Positions 28,706 to 38,695 of a stretch of 64,000 bases of DNA are shown piece by piece. Within the stretch, counting starts at the first letter, position 1, and each line of letters begins with the position of its first letter. The DNA is from Corallococcus caeni (GTDB lineage: Bacteria > Myxococcota > Myxococcia > Myxococcales > Myxococcaceae), in the NCBI RefSeq assembly GCF_036245865.1, contig NZ_BTTW01000001.1:1940249-2004248 (forward strand), in the 5' to 3' direction. The position numbers and the translations under genes are program-made. The notes below the pieces were generated by a model. The model did not search any database. It worked only from the letters and a program-made list of their open reading frames with translations, and was not told the origin of the DNA.

Positions 28706-29722
28706 ATGACGCTCAAGGAAGCGCTGGGCAAGGTGGTGGGCCGGCGCGACCTCTCCCGCGAGGAGATGGCCTCTGTCATGGGCCAGATGCTCGCGGGCGA
28801 GGCATCCGCCGCGCAGGTCGGTGCGCTGGCGGCCGCGCTGCGCATGAAGGGGGAGACCGAGGACGAAATCCTCGGCGCGGCGGAGGCCATGCGGGCCTGC
28901 GCGGCGAAGATTGCTCCCCTGGCGGAGGTGGTGCTCGACACCTGCGGGACCGGGGGTGATGGAGCGCACACCTTCAACATCTCCACCGCGGTGGCCTTCG
29001 TGGCCGCCGGGGCGGGGGTGACGGTGGCCAAGCACGGCAACCGCGCGGTCTCCAGCCGCTGCGGCAGCGCGGACGTGCTGGCGGCGCTGGGCGTGTCCAT
29101 GGAGCGGGCGCACGCGCAGGTGGCGCGCGACATCGACGAGCACGGGGTGGGGTTCCTCTTCGCGCCCTCGCACCACAGCGCCTTGAAGCACGTGGCGCAG
29201 GCGCGCAGGGACCTGGGCTTCCACAGCGTGTTCAACCTGCTGGGGCCGCTGACGAACCCGGCGGGGGCGCGCTACCAGCTGCTGGGCACGTTCGACCGGC
29301 AGCGGGTGGAGCAGACCGCGCGCGTGCTGGGGCGGCTGGGCAGCCGGCGCGCCTGGGTGGTGCACGGGCACGACGGGCTGGATGAGATTTCGCCGTGCGC
29401 GCCCACGGAGGTCGCGGAGCTGTGCGCGGACGGCACCGTGCGCCGCTTCACGGTGACGCCGGAGGACGCGGGCCTGTCCACCGTGCCGCGCGAGTCCATC
29501 GCGGGAGGCGACGCGGAGGAGAACGCGAAGCGCCTGCGCGCGCTGCTCGCCGGAGAGCGCGACGGGGTGCGCACGGCGGTGCTGCTCAACGCGGCCGCCG
29601 CGCTGCTCATCGTCGGACTGGTGGACAACCTGAAGGAGGGCGTGAAGCGGGCCGAGCACGCCATCGACTCCGGGGCCGCCGAACGCAAGCTCACGGCGCT
29701 CATCCAGAAGGCCGCGGCATGA
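28706..29722 (+). CDS. trpD: Anthranilate phosphoribosyltransferase
   Basis: A 338-residue enzyme transferring phosphoribose from PRPP to anthranilate. Glycine-rich PRPP-binding motif DTCGTGGDG, KHGNRAVSS, and FNLLGPLTNPA are all present, in normal order and length. It follows aroF by 3 bp and overlaps trpC by ATGA. This is TrpD alone, not a TrpGD fusion; trpG is encoded separately on the other strand. Confidence 0.97.
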   Translation: MTLKEALGKVVGRRDLSREEMASVMGQMLAGEASAAQVGALAAALRMKGETEDEILGAAEAMRACAAKIAPLAEVVLDTCGTGGDGAHTFNISTAVAFVAAGAGVTVAKHGNRAVSSRCGSADVLAALGVSMERAHAQVARDIDEHGVGFLFAPSHHSALKHVAQARRDLGFHSVFNLLGPLTNPAGARYQLLGTFDRQRVEQTARVLGRLGSRRAWVVHGHDGLDEISPCAPTEVAELCADGTVRRFTVTPEDAGLSTVPRESIAGGDAEENAKRLRALLAGERDGVRTAVLLNAAAALLIVGLVDNLKEGVKRAEHAIDSGAAERKLTALIQKAAA

Positions 29723-30537
29723 CGACCTCCTCTTCGGCCGCGAAGCCCGCGGAAGCCCCCGGCACGCTGGACGTCATCATGGCGCGCAAGCGCCGGGAGC
29801 TGGGGACCCGTCCTCCGCCCACGCACGGCGCGCATCCCCCCACGCGGGACTTCGCCCAGGCGCTGGTCCGCCGCGCATTGGGACATCCGGTCAACGTCAT
29901 CGCGGAGGTGAAGCGCAAGAGCCCTTCGGGCGGCGCCTTCCCCCACGCGGACGTCGTCGCGGTGGCCCGTTCCTATGAAGCCGCCGGCGCCTGCGCCATC
30001 AGCGTACTCACGGACGGGCCGGACTTCGGCGGCAGCCTGGAGGACCTGGTCGCGGTCCGGGCCGCCGTCTCCATCCCCGTGCTGCGCAAGGACTTCCTCG
30101 TCGCCGCCAGCGAGGTGGAAGAAAGCGCGGCCTGGGGCGCGGACGCGGTGCTGCTCATCGCGGACGCGCTGACGGACGCGGAGCTCCGGGAGATGATCGC
30201 CGCCGCGAAGCAGGTGCGCGTGGCCGCGCTCGTGGAAGCCCACACGGAGGCGCACGCCGAACGCGCGCTCGCCGCGGGCGCGAGCATCATCGGCCTCAAC
30301 AACCGCAACCTCGCCACGCTGAAGACGGACACCGGCACGGCGCTCCGGGTGATGCCCGCGCTGCGCTCCCGGTCCACCGCGCTGGTGGCGGAGAGCGGCC
30401 TCAAGCACCTGGCGGACCTCACCGCCGCGCGCGACGCGGGCGCCAACGCCGTGCTCGTGGGCGAGTCCCTGCTGCGCGACGCCGACCCGGGCCGCGCCCT
30501 GCGCCGGCTGCTCGGCCTGGAAGGCGGCGGGACATGA
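29719..30537 (+). CDS. trpC: Indole-3-glycerol phosphate synthase
   Basis: A 272-residue TIM-barrel enzyme that closes the indole ring. [14 protein letters not shown] holds the catalytic Lys, with [19 protein letters not shown] and LVAESGLKH following. The N-terminal 15 residues are Ser/Ala/Pro-rich and variable. The ATG at 29719 overlaps the trpD stop (ATGA), and its own stop overlaps trpF in the same way. It is monofunctional, with trpF as a separate gene. Confidence 0.96.
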   Translation: MTTSSSAAKPAEAPGTLDVIMARKRRELGTRPPPTHGAHPPTRDFAQALVRRALGHPVNVIAEVKRKSPSGGAFPHADVVAVARSYEAAGACAISVLTDGPDFGGSLEDLVAVRAAVSIPVLRKDFLVAASEVEESAAWGADAVLLIADALTDAELREMIAAAKQVRVAALVEAHTEAHAERALAAGASIIGLNNRNLATLKTDTGTALRVMPALRSRSTALVAESGLKHLADLTAARDAGANAVLVGESLLRDADPGRALRRLLGLEGGGT

Positions 30538-31166
30538 ACGTCCTCGTGAAGGTCTGCGGCGTGACGCGCGTCGCGGACGCGAAGGGCGTCTGGGCGGCGG
30601 GGGCGGACGCGATGGGGCTCAACTTCCATCCGGGCTCGCCCCGCTTCGTGGACCTGTCCACGGCGGCGACGCTCGCGCGCACGCGGCCCCCGCTGGCCGC
30701 CATGGTGGGCGTGTTCGTCAACGCGACGCCGGAGGACATCCGCGTGCGCGTGCGCGAGTGCGGCCTCACCGCCGTGCAGCTCCACGGCGACGAGCCCCCC
30801 GAGGCCTGCTCCGGCTACGGCGTGCCCGTCATCAAGGCGCTGCGCGTGCGCGGGCCGGACGACGTGGCGAAGGCCCGGAGCTACGTGGGCGTGGGCGACG
30901 TGGCGGGGCTGCTCCTGGACGGCGCGGCCCCGGGCTACGGCGGCGGCGGCGTCACCTTCGACTGGTCGCTGGTCAAGCAGCTGGCGGACTGTGGCCTGCC
31001 GGTGCTGGTGGCGGGCGGGCTCAAGCCTTCGAACGTAGCCGAGGCCGTGAGGGCCACCCGGCCCTACGGTGTGGACGTGGCCAGCGGGGTGGAGTCTTCC
31101 CCTGGCATCAAGGACCTGGACGCGGTGCGCGCCTTCGTGCGCACGGTCCGGTCCCTCAACCCTTGA
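30534..31166 (+). CDS. trpF: Phosphoribosylanthranilate isomerase
   Basis: A 210-residue TIM-barrel isomerase. It opens with VKVCGVTRV, carrying the catalytic Cys, has [33 protein letters not shown] (catalytic Asp) and [11 protein letters not shown] with a phosphate-binding glycine pair. Coupled to trpC by an ATGA overlap; trpB begins 11 bp after its stop. Confidence 0.96.
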   Translation: MNVLVKVCGVTRVADAKGVWAAGADAMGLNFHPGSPRFVDLSTAATLARTRPPLAAMVGVFVNATPEDIRVRVRECGLTAVQLHGDEPPEACSGYGVPVIKALRVRGPDDVAKARSYVGVGDVAGLLLDGAAPGYGGGGVTFDWSLVKQLADCGLPVLVAGGLKPSNVAEAVRATRPYGVDVASGVESSPGIKDLDAVRAFVRTVRSLNP

Positions 31167-31177
31167 GGAGTCATGCC

Positions 31178-32383
31178 ATGACGACGGACACTGCCGTGGG
31201 CCGCTTCGGCCGTTACGGCGGACGCTATGTGCCGGAGACCCTGGTCCCGGCGCTGCTGGAGCTGGAAGAGGCGTACGCGAAGGCGCAGAAGGACGCGTCC
31301 TTCGGCGAAGAGGTGACGCGCGTGCTGCGCGAGTACGTGGGCCGCCCCACGACGCTCACGCCCGCGCACCGCCTCACGGAGGCCTGGGGCGGCGCGCAGG
31401 TGTGGCTCAAGCGCGAGGACCTGGCGCACACGGGCGCGCATAAAATCAACAACACCGTGGGCCAGGTGCTGCTCGCCCGGCGCATGGGCAAGAAGCGCAT
31501 CATCGCGGAGACGGGCGCGGGCCAGCACGGCGTGGCCACCGCCACCGCGTGCGCCCTCTTCGGCCTGCCCTGCGAGGTGTTCATGGGCGCGCTGGACGTG
31601 GAGCGCCAGGCGCTCAACGTCTTCCGCATGCGCGCCCTGGGCGCGGTGGTGCGGCCGGTGGAGTCGGGCTCGCGCACGCTCAAGGACGCGATGAACGAGG
31701 CCATGCGCGTCTGGGTGTCGCAGGTGCAGGACACCTACTACGTCATCGGCAGCGCGGCGGGCCCGCACCCCTACCCCACCATCGTGCGCGACTTCCAATC
31801 CGTCATCGGCCGGGAGATTCGCGCCCAGACGCTGGCCACCATTGGCCGGCTGCCGGACGCCATCATCGCGTGCGTGGGCGGCGGCTCGAACGCCATCGGC
31901 GCGCTGCACCCCTTCATCCCGGACACGGCGGTGCGGCTGGTGGGCGTGGAGGCGGCGGGCCACGGCCTGGAATCCGGCCAGCACGGCGCGTCGCTGACGC
32001 TGGGCACGGAGGGCGTGCTGCACGGCTCGCGCTCGCTGGTGCTCCAGGACGAGCACGGCCAGATTCAAGAGGCGCACAGCATCTCCGCGGGCCTGGACTA
32101 CCCGGGCGTGGGGCCGGAGCTGGCGCACCTGGCGAAGACGGGCCGCATGGAGGTACGCACCGCGACGGACGACGACGCGCTCGCGGCCTTCTACGAGGTC
32201 GCGCGCACGGAGGGCATCCTCCCCGCGCTGGAGACGTCGCACGCGTTCGCGGCGGCGCGCTCGCTGGCCCGCGACATGGGCAAGGGCAAGCACCTGGTCA
32301 TCAACTGCTCGGGCCGGGGTGACAAGGACGTGGCGACCATCTCGGCGCGCGGAGTGCCGCCGGCGACGGGGGTGAAGTCATGA
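31178..32383 (+). CDS. trpB: Tryptophan synthase beta chain
   Basis: A 401-residue PLP enzyme joining indole and serine. [15 protein letters not shown] opens it; Lys89 in HTGAHKINN is the Schiff-base lysine; [21 protein letters not shown] and NCSGRGDKD are in place. It is TrpB1 type and pairs with TrpA next door. The ATG at 31178 has TGAGGAG 8 bp upstream; an out-of-frame ATG lies at 31173. The stop overlaps trpA (ATGA). Confidence 0.97.
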   Translation: MTTDTAVGRFGRYGGRYVPETLVPALLELEEAYAKAQKDASFGEEVTRVLREYVGRPTTLTPAHRLTEAWGGAQVWLKREDLAHTGAHKINNTVGQVLLARRMGKKRIIAETGAGQHGVATATACALFGLPCEVFMGALDVERQALNVFRMRALGAVVRPVESGSRTLKDAMNEAMRVWVSQVQDTYYVIGSAAGPHPYPTIVRDFQSVIGREIRAQTLATIGRLPDAIIACVGGGSNAIGALHPFIPDTAVRLVGVEAAGHGLESGQHGASLTLGTEGVLHGSRSLVLQDEHGQIQEAHSISAGLDYPGVGPELAHLAKTGRMEVRTATDDDALAAFYEVARTEGILPALETSHAFAAARSLARDMGKGKHLVINCSGRGDKDVATISARGVPPATGVKS

Positions 32384-33171
32384 GCGCGGAGCTGGACAAG
32401 GCGTTCGCCCGGGCGAAGGCCCGGGGAGAAGGCGCGCTGGTGGCGTACGCGATGGCGGGCGACCCGGACCTGCCCAGGTCCGTGGACGTGTTCGCCGCGA
32501 TGGTGGAGGGCGGCGCGGACGTGCTGGAGATTGGCGTGGCGTTCAGCGACCCCATCGCGGACGGCCCCGTCATCCAGGCCGCGTCCGAGCGGGCGCTGAA
32601 GGCCGGCGCCACGCTGCGCCGCGTGCTGGATGAAGTGGTGCCGGAGGTGCGCCGCCGCTGTCCGGAGACGCCGCTGGTCATCATGACGTACGTCAACGTG
32701 GTGATGGCCATGGGCGAGGAGCGCTACGCGAAGCTCGCGCGCGAGCGGGGCATCGTGGGCACCATCCTCCCGGACCTGCCGCCCGAGGAGAGCGCCGGCA
32801 TCCGCGCCGCGTTCGACAAGGAGGGCGTGGACCTGGTGCCCCTGTGCGCGCCCACGACGCCGCCCGCGCGCGCGGAGGCCATCGCGAGGGACGCGCGGGG
32901 CTTCGTCTACTGCGTGTCCGTGGCGGGCGTCACCGGCATGCGCGCGGAGCTGCCGCCGGACCTGTCGCAGCGGCTGGACCTGGTGAAGCGCGCCGCGTCC
33001 GTGCCGGTGGTGGCGGGCTTCGGCATCTCCAACGCGGAGACGGCCCGGCCGCTGGTGGCCCACGCGGACGGCGTCGTCGTGGGCAGCGCCCTGGTGAAGG
33101 CCGCCCACGCGGACGGCCCGGCCGCCGCGAAGCAGCTTTGCGCGGACATCAAGCGCGGCCTGAAGCGCTAA
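32380..33171 (+). CDS. trpA: Tryptophan synthase alpha chain
   Basis: A 263-residue TIM-barrel that releases indole for Trp[17 protein letters not shown] contains the catalytic Glu and substrate loop, [15 protein letters not shown] the second catalytic Asp, and [12 protein letters not shown] the phosphate-binding loop. Loop 2 reads AFSDP where most have PFSDP, a mild variation. Last gene of the aroF-trp block; a hairpin follows it. Confidence 0.96.
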   Translation: MSAELDKAFARAKARGEGALVAYAMAGDPDLPRSVDVFAAMVEGGADVLEIGVAFSDPIADGPVIQAASERALKAGATLRRVLDEVVPEVRRRCPETPLVIMTYVNVVMAMGEERYAKLARERGIVGTILPDLPPEESAGIRAAFDKEGVDLVPLCAPTTPPARAEAIARDARGFVYCVSVAGVTGMRAELPPDLSQRLDLVKRAASVPVVAGFGISNAETARPLVAHADGVVVGSALVKAAHADGPAAAKQLCADIKRGLKR

Positions 33172-33183
33172 GGTCCCCTCCGC

Positions 33184-33204
33184 GCGCCGGACGTCTTCCG
33201 GCGC
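33184..33204 (+). terminator. Hairpin after trpA
   Basis: An 8-bp stem (gcgccgga with tccggcgc) around a 5-nt loop in the 46-bp gap before the acetyltransferase gene. There is no T-run, so at most a partial end to the trp transcript. Confidence 0.4.
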
Positions 33205-33217
33205 CCGGAGACCGGAC

Positions 33218-33775
33218 ATGTACACCCCGCCAACGCTGGGCCCCACCCTCGAAACACCGCGCCTCATCCTCAAGCCGCCCACGCTCCAGGACCTGGACGG
33301 CTTCGTGGCGATGATGGCGGACGAGGAGACCGCGCGGTACATCGGCGGCCTCCAGCCGCGCTCCAACGTGTGGCGCGCCGTCTGCACCATGGCCGGCTCC
33401 TGGGCCCTCCAGGGCTTCTCCATGTTCTCCATGTTCGAGAAGTCCACCGGGAAGTGGGTGGGCCGGCTCGGGCCCTGGATGCCCGCGGACTGGCCGGGCC
33501 CGGAGGTGGGCTGGGGCCTGTCCCGCGACGCGTGGGGCAAGGGCTACGCCACGGAAGGAGCCGCGGCCACCATCGACTGGGCGTTCGAGCACCTCGGGTG
33601 GACGGAGGTCATCCACTCCATCTCCCCTCCGAACGAGCCGTCCAAGCAGGTGGCCCGCCGGCTGGGCTCGCGCTTCCTGCGCATGGGCATGCTGCCGGCG
33701 CCCTACAACGACCACGAGGTCGAAATCTGGGGCCAGAGCCGTGAGGAGTGGCGAACACGGAAGCGCCAGGCCTGA
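33218..33775 (+). CDS. GNAT family N-acetyltransferase (RimJ/RimL-like)
   Basis: A 185-residue acetyltransferase. LETPRLILKPPTLQD is the usual opening of the RimJ/RimL group; the acetyl-CoA site appears as GWGLSRDAWGKGYATEGAAATI. The acceptor (protein amino terminus or a small amine) cannot be told. It stands between trpA and the phosphatase gene and may be read through from the trp operon. A T-rich run follows its stop (33779-33784). Confidence 0.88.
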   Translation: MYTPPTLGPTLETPRLILKPPTLQDLDGFVAMMADEETARYIGGLQPRSNVWRAVCTMAGSWALQGFSMFSMFEKSTGKWVGRLGPWMPADWPGPEVGWGLSRDAWGKGYATEGAAATIDWAFEHLGWTEVIHSISPPNEPSKQVARRLGSRFLRMGMLPAPYNDHEVEIWGQSREEWRTRKRQA

Positions 33776-33821
33776 GACTTTTTTCCTCCCGTCCCGCCAC
33801 GGGCTGACACAGATTGGCGCC

Positions 33822-34418
33822 ATGAACTCACGCGCGCCCCAGCTGGTCCTCGTCCGTCACGGTGAGACGGAGTGGAGCCGCAGCAGCCAGCACACCGGCC
33901 GCACGGACCTGCCGCTGTTGGAGGAGGGCCGCCAGATGGCGGAGCAGCTCCGTGCGCCGCTGAGCGCGTGGCGCTTCGCCGCCGTGTGGACCAGCCCGCT
34001 GTCGCGCGCCCTGGAGACGTGCGTGCTCGCGGGCTACGGCGACGTGGCCCAGAAGCGCGACGACCTGATGGAGTTCAACTACGGCGACTACGAGGGCCGC
34101 ACCGGCGCGGACATCCGCACCACGCGCCCGGGCTGGACGCTGTGGGCGGACGGCGTCCCCAACGGGGAGACGCTGGAGGAGGTGGGCGCCCGCGTGGACC
34201 GCGTCATCGCGGAGGCGCGCGCCCTCCAGGACGACGTGCTCGTCTTCTCCCACGGGCACCTGCTGCGCATCCTCGCCGCGCGCTGGCTGGGCCTGCCTCC
34301 GGATGGCGGCAGGCTGTTCCACCTGGGCACGGCGTCCATCAGCGTGCTGGGCTCCGAGGCCGGCGGCAGGCAGCCGGTCCTCGTGAGCTGGAACGACACC
34401 ACGCACCTGCGGGGCTGA
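33822..34418 (+). CDS. Histidine phosphatase family protein (phosphoglycerate mutase-like)
   Basis: A 198-residue enzyme of the RHG phosphatase group: LVRHGETEWS with the catalytic His near residue 13, TSPLSRALETC, EFNYGDYEGRT, and VLVFSHGHLLRILAAR with the second His. Substrates of this family range from phospho-sugars to phosphoproteins, and none is indicated here. The ATG at 33822 is chosen; an upstream in-frame start would overlap the acetyltransferase. Its stop is 3 bp from the convergent trpG stop. Confidence 0.9.
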   Translation: MNSRAPQLVLVRHGETEWSRSSQHTGRTDLPLLEEGRQMAEQLRAPLSAWRFAAVWTSPLSRALETCVLAGYGDVAQKRDDLMEFNYGDYEGRTGADIRTTRPGWTLWADGVPNGETLEEVGARVDRVIAEARALQDDVLVFSHGHLLRILAARWLGLPPDGGRLFHLGTASISVLGSEAGGRQPVLVSWNDTTHLRG

Positions 34419-34421
34419 GCG

Positions 34422-34985
34422 CTACAGCTTCCCCTCCAGGAAGTTGCGCACCAGCGACGGGCCTTCCGGCGTCAGCACGCTCTCCGGATGGAACTGCAGG
34501 CCCACCACCGGCCGCGTGCGGTGCCGCAGCGCCATCACCAGGCCGTCCTGGCTCCACGCCGTGGCCTCCAGCTCCGCGGGCATGGAGTCCGCGGCCACCA
34601 CCAGCGAGTGGTAGCGCGCCGCCTGGAAGCCCTGCCGCACGCCCGTGAAGACGCCGGTGCCTTCGTGCCGGATGAGCGCCGCCTTGCCGTGCACGGGCTC
34701 CGGCGCGCGCACCACCTGGCCGCCGAACGCCGCGCCAATGGACTGGTGCCCCAGGCACACGCCCAGCACCGGCACGCGCGACTGGGAGATGGCCGCCACG
34801 CTCACCCCGGCCTCGTGCGGCGTGCACGGCCCCGGAGACACCACCAGGTGTGACGCGCCCGAAGCCGCGACGCCCGCGGCATCCAGCGCGTCGTTGCGCA
34901 CGACCTTCACCTCCGCGCCCAGCGTGTAGAGCAGCTGCACCAGGTTGAAGGTGAACGAGTCGTAGTTGTCGATGACGAGGATCAC
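34422..34985 (-). CDS. trpG: Anthranilate synthase glutamine amidotransferase component
   Basis: A 187-residue class I glutaminase feeding ammonia to TrpE. MILVIDNYDSFTFNLVQ opens it; the catalytic Cys77 is in GVCLGHQSIG; His and Glu are in LQFHPESVL near the end; VVSPGPCTP forms the oxyanion area. The start is GTG at 34985, which overlaps the trpE stop by GTGA, so translation is coupled. PabA-type use in folate synthesis is possible, as these subunits can be shared. Confidence 0.95.
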   Translation of the reverse strand: MILVIDNYDSFTFNLVQLLYTLGAEVKVVRNDALDAAGVAASGASHLVVSPGPCTPHEAGVSVAAISQSRVPVLGVCLGHQSIGAAFGGQVVRAPEPVHGKAALIRHEGTGVFTGVRQGFQAARYHSLVVAADSMPAELEATAWSQDGLVMALRHRTRPVVGLQFHPESVLTPEGPSLVRNFLEGKL

Positions 34986-36478
34986 CGCCCACCTCCTTCG
35001 CGCGCCAGCCGCAGCGCGGCGGCCATGGCGCCCGCCTTCGCTTCCGTCTCGTCCGCTTCCTTCATGGGGTCCGAGTCCGCCACCAGCCCCGCGCCGGCGG
35101 TCCACATCGTGCGGTCGCCATCCACGAAGAAGGTGCGCAGCGCGATGGCCACGTCCAGCGTGCCGCAGAAGGACAGGTAGCCCACCGCGCCGGCATAGGG
35201 CCCGCGCCGCATGGGCTCCAGCTCGTCGATGATCTGCATCGCGCGAATCTTGGGCGCCCCCGACACGGTGCCCGCCGGGAAGGTGCTCGCCAGCGCGTCC
35301 AGCGCGTCGAAGCGCGTGGTGTCCAGCTTGCCGCGCACCTGGGACACGATGTGCATCACGTGGCTGTAGCGCTCGATGATCATCAGGTCCTCGATGCGCA
35401 CGGTGCCCGGGGCGGCCACCCGGCCCACGTCGTTGCGCCCCAGGTCCACCAGCATGATGTGCTCGGCGCGCTCCTTCTCGTCCGCGAGCAGCTCCTTCTC
35501 CAGCCGCAGGTCCTCGGCCTCGGAGCCGCCCCGGCGCCGCGTGCCCGCGATGGGCCGCACCACCACGTCCCCGTCGCGCACCTGCACCAGCAGCTCCGGC
35601 GACGCGCCCACCAGCGCCCGCGCCTCGCCCAGGTCCACCAGGAACAGGTACGGCGACGGGTTCACCCGCCGCAGCGCCCGGTAGAGCGACAGCGGCGGGA
35701 TGGCGCCCTTCGCCTCGAACCTGCGCGCGAGCACCGCCTGGAAGCAGTCCCCCGCGCGCACGTACTCCTGCACCTTCTCCACCGCCCGCGCGTAGCCCTC
35801 GCGGTCCCAGCACGCGACGGGGGCCGGCGCGTTCTTCTGCGAGGGCGCGGGCGCGTAGGCCTCCGGCGGCAGCGGACGGCGCAGCTTCTCCGCCATCGCC
35901 TCCGCGCGTCCTTCCGCGTCCTTCAGCGCCTGCGCGACGCTGCCGTGCAGCGCGGGCCGCGCGATGGCGATGGCCTTGAGCGTCTGGGTGCGCGTGTCGT
36001 GGGTGACGAAGTCCTCGGCCACGAGCCACTCGGAGTCCGGGAAGCCCGTGTCACGCGGGTGGCGGTCCGGCACGCTCGGCTCGAACCAGGACGTGGCGTT
36101 GTAGCCCAGGTAGCCCACGAGCCCGCCCAGGAAGGGCGCCTCGCCCGGCAGCGTCGCCACGGACAGCTCGCGCCACAGCGTGCGCAGCACGTCCAGCGGG
36201 CGGCCCTCGCGGCGCTCCTCGTGCGAGCCGCGCCACAACGTGAGCCCGTCCCGGTCCAGCCGCACGCGGCCCGCCGGGTTCACGCCCACGTGGCTGTAGC
36301 GCCCGAAGCGCTCGCCGCCGTAGCACGACTCGAGGATGAAGCCGCGGCTGCCGCCGCCCAGCTTCAGGTATGCCGACAGCGGCGTATCCAGGTCCGCCGG
36401 CAACTCCACCGACACCGGCACCGCCTGGCCTGCTTCCGCGCGCTGCCGGTAGGCTGCCTTCCGCTCCTGCGCATCCAT
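34982..36478 (-). CDS. trpE: Anthranilate synthase component I
   Basis: A 498-residue chorismate-using enzyme. The C-terminal catalytic half has PIAGTRRRGG, RAEHIMLVDLGRNDVGRVA, FDALDALASTFPAGTVSGAPKIRAM and GAGLVADSDP. Tryptophan feedback elements can be seen in the N-terminal half: RGFILESCYGGERFGRYSHV resembles the LLES element that binds the inhibitor. It is followed directly by trpG. Facing the aroF-trpDCFBA block from the far side, it is transcribed apart from it. Confidence 0.96.
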   Translation of the reverse strand: MDAQERKAAYRQRAEAGQAVPVSVELPADLDTPLSAYLKLGGGSRGFILESCYGGERFGRYSHVGVNPAGRVRLDRDGLTLWRGSHEERREGRPLDVLRTLWRELSVATLPGEAPFLGGLVGYLGYNATSWFEPSVPDRHPRDTGFPDSEWLVAEDFVTHDTRTQTLKAIAIARPALHGSVAQALKDAEGRAEAMAEKLRRPLPPEAYAPAPSQKNAPAPVACWDREGYARAVEKVQEYVRAGDCFQAVLARRFEAKGAIPPLSLYRALRRVNPSPYLFLVDLGEARALVGASPELLVQVRDGDVVVRPIAGTRRRGGSEAEDLRLEKELLADEKERAEHIMLVDLGRNDVGRVAAPGTVRIEDLMIIERYSHVMHIVSQVRGKLDTTRFDALDALASTFPAGTVSGAPKIRAMQIIDELEPMRRGPYAGAVGYLSFCGTLDVAIALRTFFVDGDRTMWTAGAGLVADSDPMKEADETEAKAGAMAAALRLAREGGGR

Positions 36479-36549
36479 GGTCTATTGCCCTGACCCCTCT
36501 GCCACTTCCCGGAGGGGCGCCCGGGTGCCCGGCCTTCCGGGCCCTGCGA

Positions 36550-37464
36550 CTACGGTTTCGCGACGGGCTTCGCCTGGGCGAACACGCCGTCCTTCCACTG
36601 ATAGACCTCGCGCTCCGTAACCTTCCGCGGCTCGCCTTCTTCCTCCGCCTCCTCCTCGTTCGTGCGCACCACCAGCGCGCGCTTCGCGGCCGGCTGGAAG
36701 GAGACCTCGAACGAGCTCATGTTCGGCGGGTCCATCAGCCCGCCCAGTTCCAGCGCCAGCTTCGCCTTGCCCAGCACGCCCGGCTTCCCATTCGAGCCGG
36801 TGTAGCTCACGTAGGACGTGACGTAGTCGCCGCAACGCTCCGGCGTGGAGTCCAGCTGCAGCAGCGTCACGCCCGCCTGCTTCGCGGGGACGAGCGTCAC
36901 CTTCACCGGGCCGCCCTGACCGCTGCCGTAGTTCGTGGACGCCACCGCCACGTCCACGCTGCTCACGCGGCGGGGCGGCTTCACGTTCGGCTCCAGCACG
37001 CGCACGCGCGCCTTGAACTCGTTGCTCATCACCACCGTGGCCACTTCCATCTCGCCGTCCCCGTCGAGGTCGGCCTCGAAGCGGAACGGCGTGAGCGTGT
37101 TGCCGAAGACCCAGCCGGACACAGGCGCCGAGCCCGGAGCCGCCTTCGCATCCACGACGGCCACCTGGTACCAGGTGTTGACGTACTCGCCGACCCTCGC
37201 GCGCGTCCCCACCTTCAGCACGCGCACGGGGGTTCCCAGCATCAGCGTCTTCACGACGCCCGCCTCCGCCGCCGCGCTCGCGCGCAGGTTCGCCTCATCC
37301 ACACCCAGGTAGACCTGCTGCCCCGCGGTGAACGCGGTGAACTCGAAGTCCTCCGGAGCCGGCGCGCCCGCCTCCGCCAGCGGCGCGCTGTATTCGAGCA
37401 CCGCGTCCGAAGCAGGGGTGGACTGCGCCAGGGTGAGGGACAGGAGGAGCGCGGGCGTCAGCAT
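36550..37464 (-). CDS. Secreted SH3-like domain protein
   Basis: A 304-residue exported protein with signal peptide (MLTPALLLSLTLAQ). Residues about 45-125 resemble a bacterial SH3 domain (VDEANLRASA, GTPVRVLKVG, WYQVAVVDA, GWVFGNTL), followed by an FG-GAP-like DLDGDGEMEV loop and a beta-rich region. The tail has an acidic run (NEEEAEEEGE). Such domains bind wall peptides or sense the envelope, but the role here is unknown. GTG at 37467 and ATG at 37464 are adjacent; the ATG is chosen. It lies upstream of trpE by 71 bp in the same direction, so read-through is possible. Confidence 0.7.
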   Translation of the reverse strand: MLTPALLLSLTLAQSTPASDAVLEYSAPLAEAGAPAPEDFEFTAFTAGQQVYLGVDEANLRASAAAEAGVVKTLMLGTPVRVLKVGTRARVGEYVNTWYQVAVVDAKAAPGSAPVSGWVFGNTLTPFRFEADLDGDGEMEVATVVMSNEFKARVRVLEPNVKPPRRVSSVDVAVASTNYGSGQGGPVKVTLVPAKQAGVTLLQLDSTPERCGDYVTSYVSYTGSNGKPGVLGKAKLALELGGLMDPPNMSSFEVSFQPAAKRALVVRTNEEEAEEEGEPRKVTEREVYQWKDGVFAQAKPVAKP

Positions 37465-37666
37465 CACGAAAGGGTCCGGAAGTGGGAGGTTCCCGGGTTT
37501 ATCCCCCGTCCCCGCCCACCATCCAAGGGGCCCTCCGGTCCCTGGCTTCGTCGTTTGGATCGCAAGCAGGGCCCGGACGCACGCCCGCCCCCTTGTCAGC
37601 GGAGCGCCCCGGGAGGTTGGACCGTGGGTGGCCCCTGTTCCAAGGCCTCGTTACCTCTACAGGACC

Positions 37667-38692
37667 GTGGCCACCGCGACGACCCATCAGGACCGACCGC
37701 CGTTGGTTTCCGTGACGCCGCAGGGGCTGTACTGCCAGGCGGGGAACTTCCACATCGACCCCTGGCGTCCGGTGGAGCGGGCGCTCGTGACGCACGCGCA
37801 CGGCGACCACGCCCGGAGCGGCAGCAAACGCTACCTGGGGGCCCGCGCCGGGCTGGGCCTGCTGCAACGGCGGCTGGGCGCGGACGCGGTCATCGACACG
37901 CTGGAGTACGGCGAGACGCTGAAGGTGGGCGACACCACCGTGAGCTTCCACCCCGCGGGCCACGTGCTGGGCAGCGCGCAGATCCGCGTCGAGCACCGGG
38001 GCGAGGTGTGGATCATCTCCGGTGACTACAAGCGCACGCCGGACCCCACGTGCACGCCCTTCGAGGTGGTGCGCTGCCACACCTTCATCACCGAGGCGAC
38101 GTTCGGTCTGCCCATCTACCGCTGGGATGACACGGGCCTCGTGGCCCAGGACATCCTGCGCTGGTGGGACGCGAACCGCGAGGCGGGGCGCTCGGCGGTG
38201 CTGTTCTGCTACGCGCTGGGCAAGGCGCAGCGGCTGCTGGCGGAGCTGGGCAAGCTGACGGACCGGCCGGCCTACGTGCACGGCGCGGTGAACGGGCTCG
38301 TCACCGCGTACCGCGAGGCGGGCATCCCGATGCTGCCCACGCAGCTGGTGTCGGAGACGGAGAAGGGCACGTCCTTCGCGGGAGCGCTGGTGCTGGCGCC
38401 GCCGAGCGCGGCCGGCTCCACGTGGATGCGCCGCTTCGGTGAAGCGGAGACGGGCTTCGCGTCGGGGTGGATGCGCGTGCGCGGCAACCGGCGCCGCCGT
38501 GGCTACGACCGGGGCTTCGTGCTGTCGGACCACGCGGACTGGCCGGACCTCTTGCGCACGGTGGCGGACACGCAGGCGGAGAAGGTGCTCGTGACGCACG
38601 GCTACACCGACCCTTTGTCGCACTACCTGCGGGAGCGGGGCGTGGATGCCTCGCCGCTCGCCACGCCCTTCGAGGGCGAAGCGGAGGACTGA
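37667..38692 (+). CDS. Ligase-associated DNA damage response exonuclease
   Basis: A 341-residue metallo-beta-lactamase/beta-CASP-type nuclease. Metal motif HAHGDHARSGS, then GHVLGSAQI, SGDYKRTPD and a late LSDHADWPDLL are visible. It belongs to the four-gene set of exonuclease, ATP-dependent ligase, Lhr-like helicase and PdeM phosphoesterase. The start is uncertain: the GTG at 37667 gives a short hydrophilic head, whereas a longer frame reaches back to 37328 across the divergent gene's promoter region. The ligase GTG begins 3 bp after its stop. Confidence 0.92.
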   Translation: MATATTHQDRPPLVSVTPQGLYCQAGNFHIDPWRPVERALVTHAHGDHARSGSKRYLGARAGLGLLQRRLGADAVIDTLEYGETLKVGDTTVSFHPAGHVLGSAQIRVEHRGEVWIISGDYKRTPDPTCTPFEVVRCHTFITEATFGLPIYRWDDTGLVAQDILRWWDANREAGRSAVLFCYALGKAQRLLAELGKLTDRPAYVHGAVNGLVTAYREAGIPMLPTQLVSETEKGTSFAGALVLAPPSAAGSTWMRRFGEAETGFASGWMRVRGNRRRRGYDRGFVLSDHADWPDLLRTVADTQAEKVLVTHGYTDPLSHYLRERGVDASPLATPFEGEAED

Positions 38693-38695
38693 CCC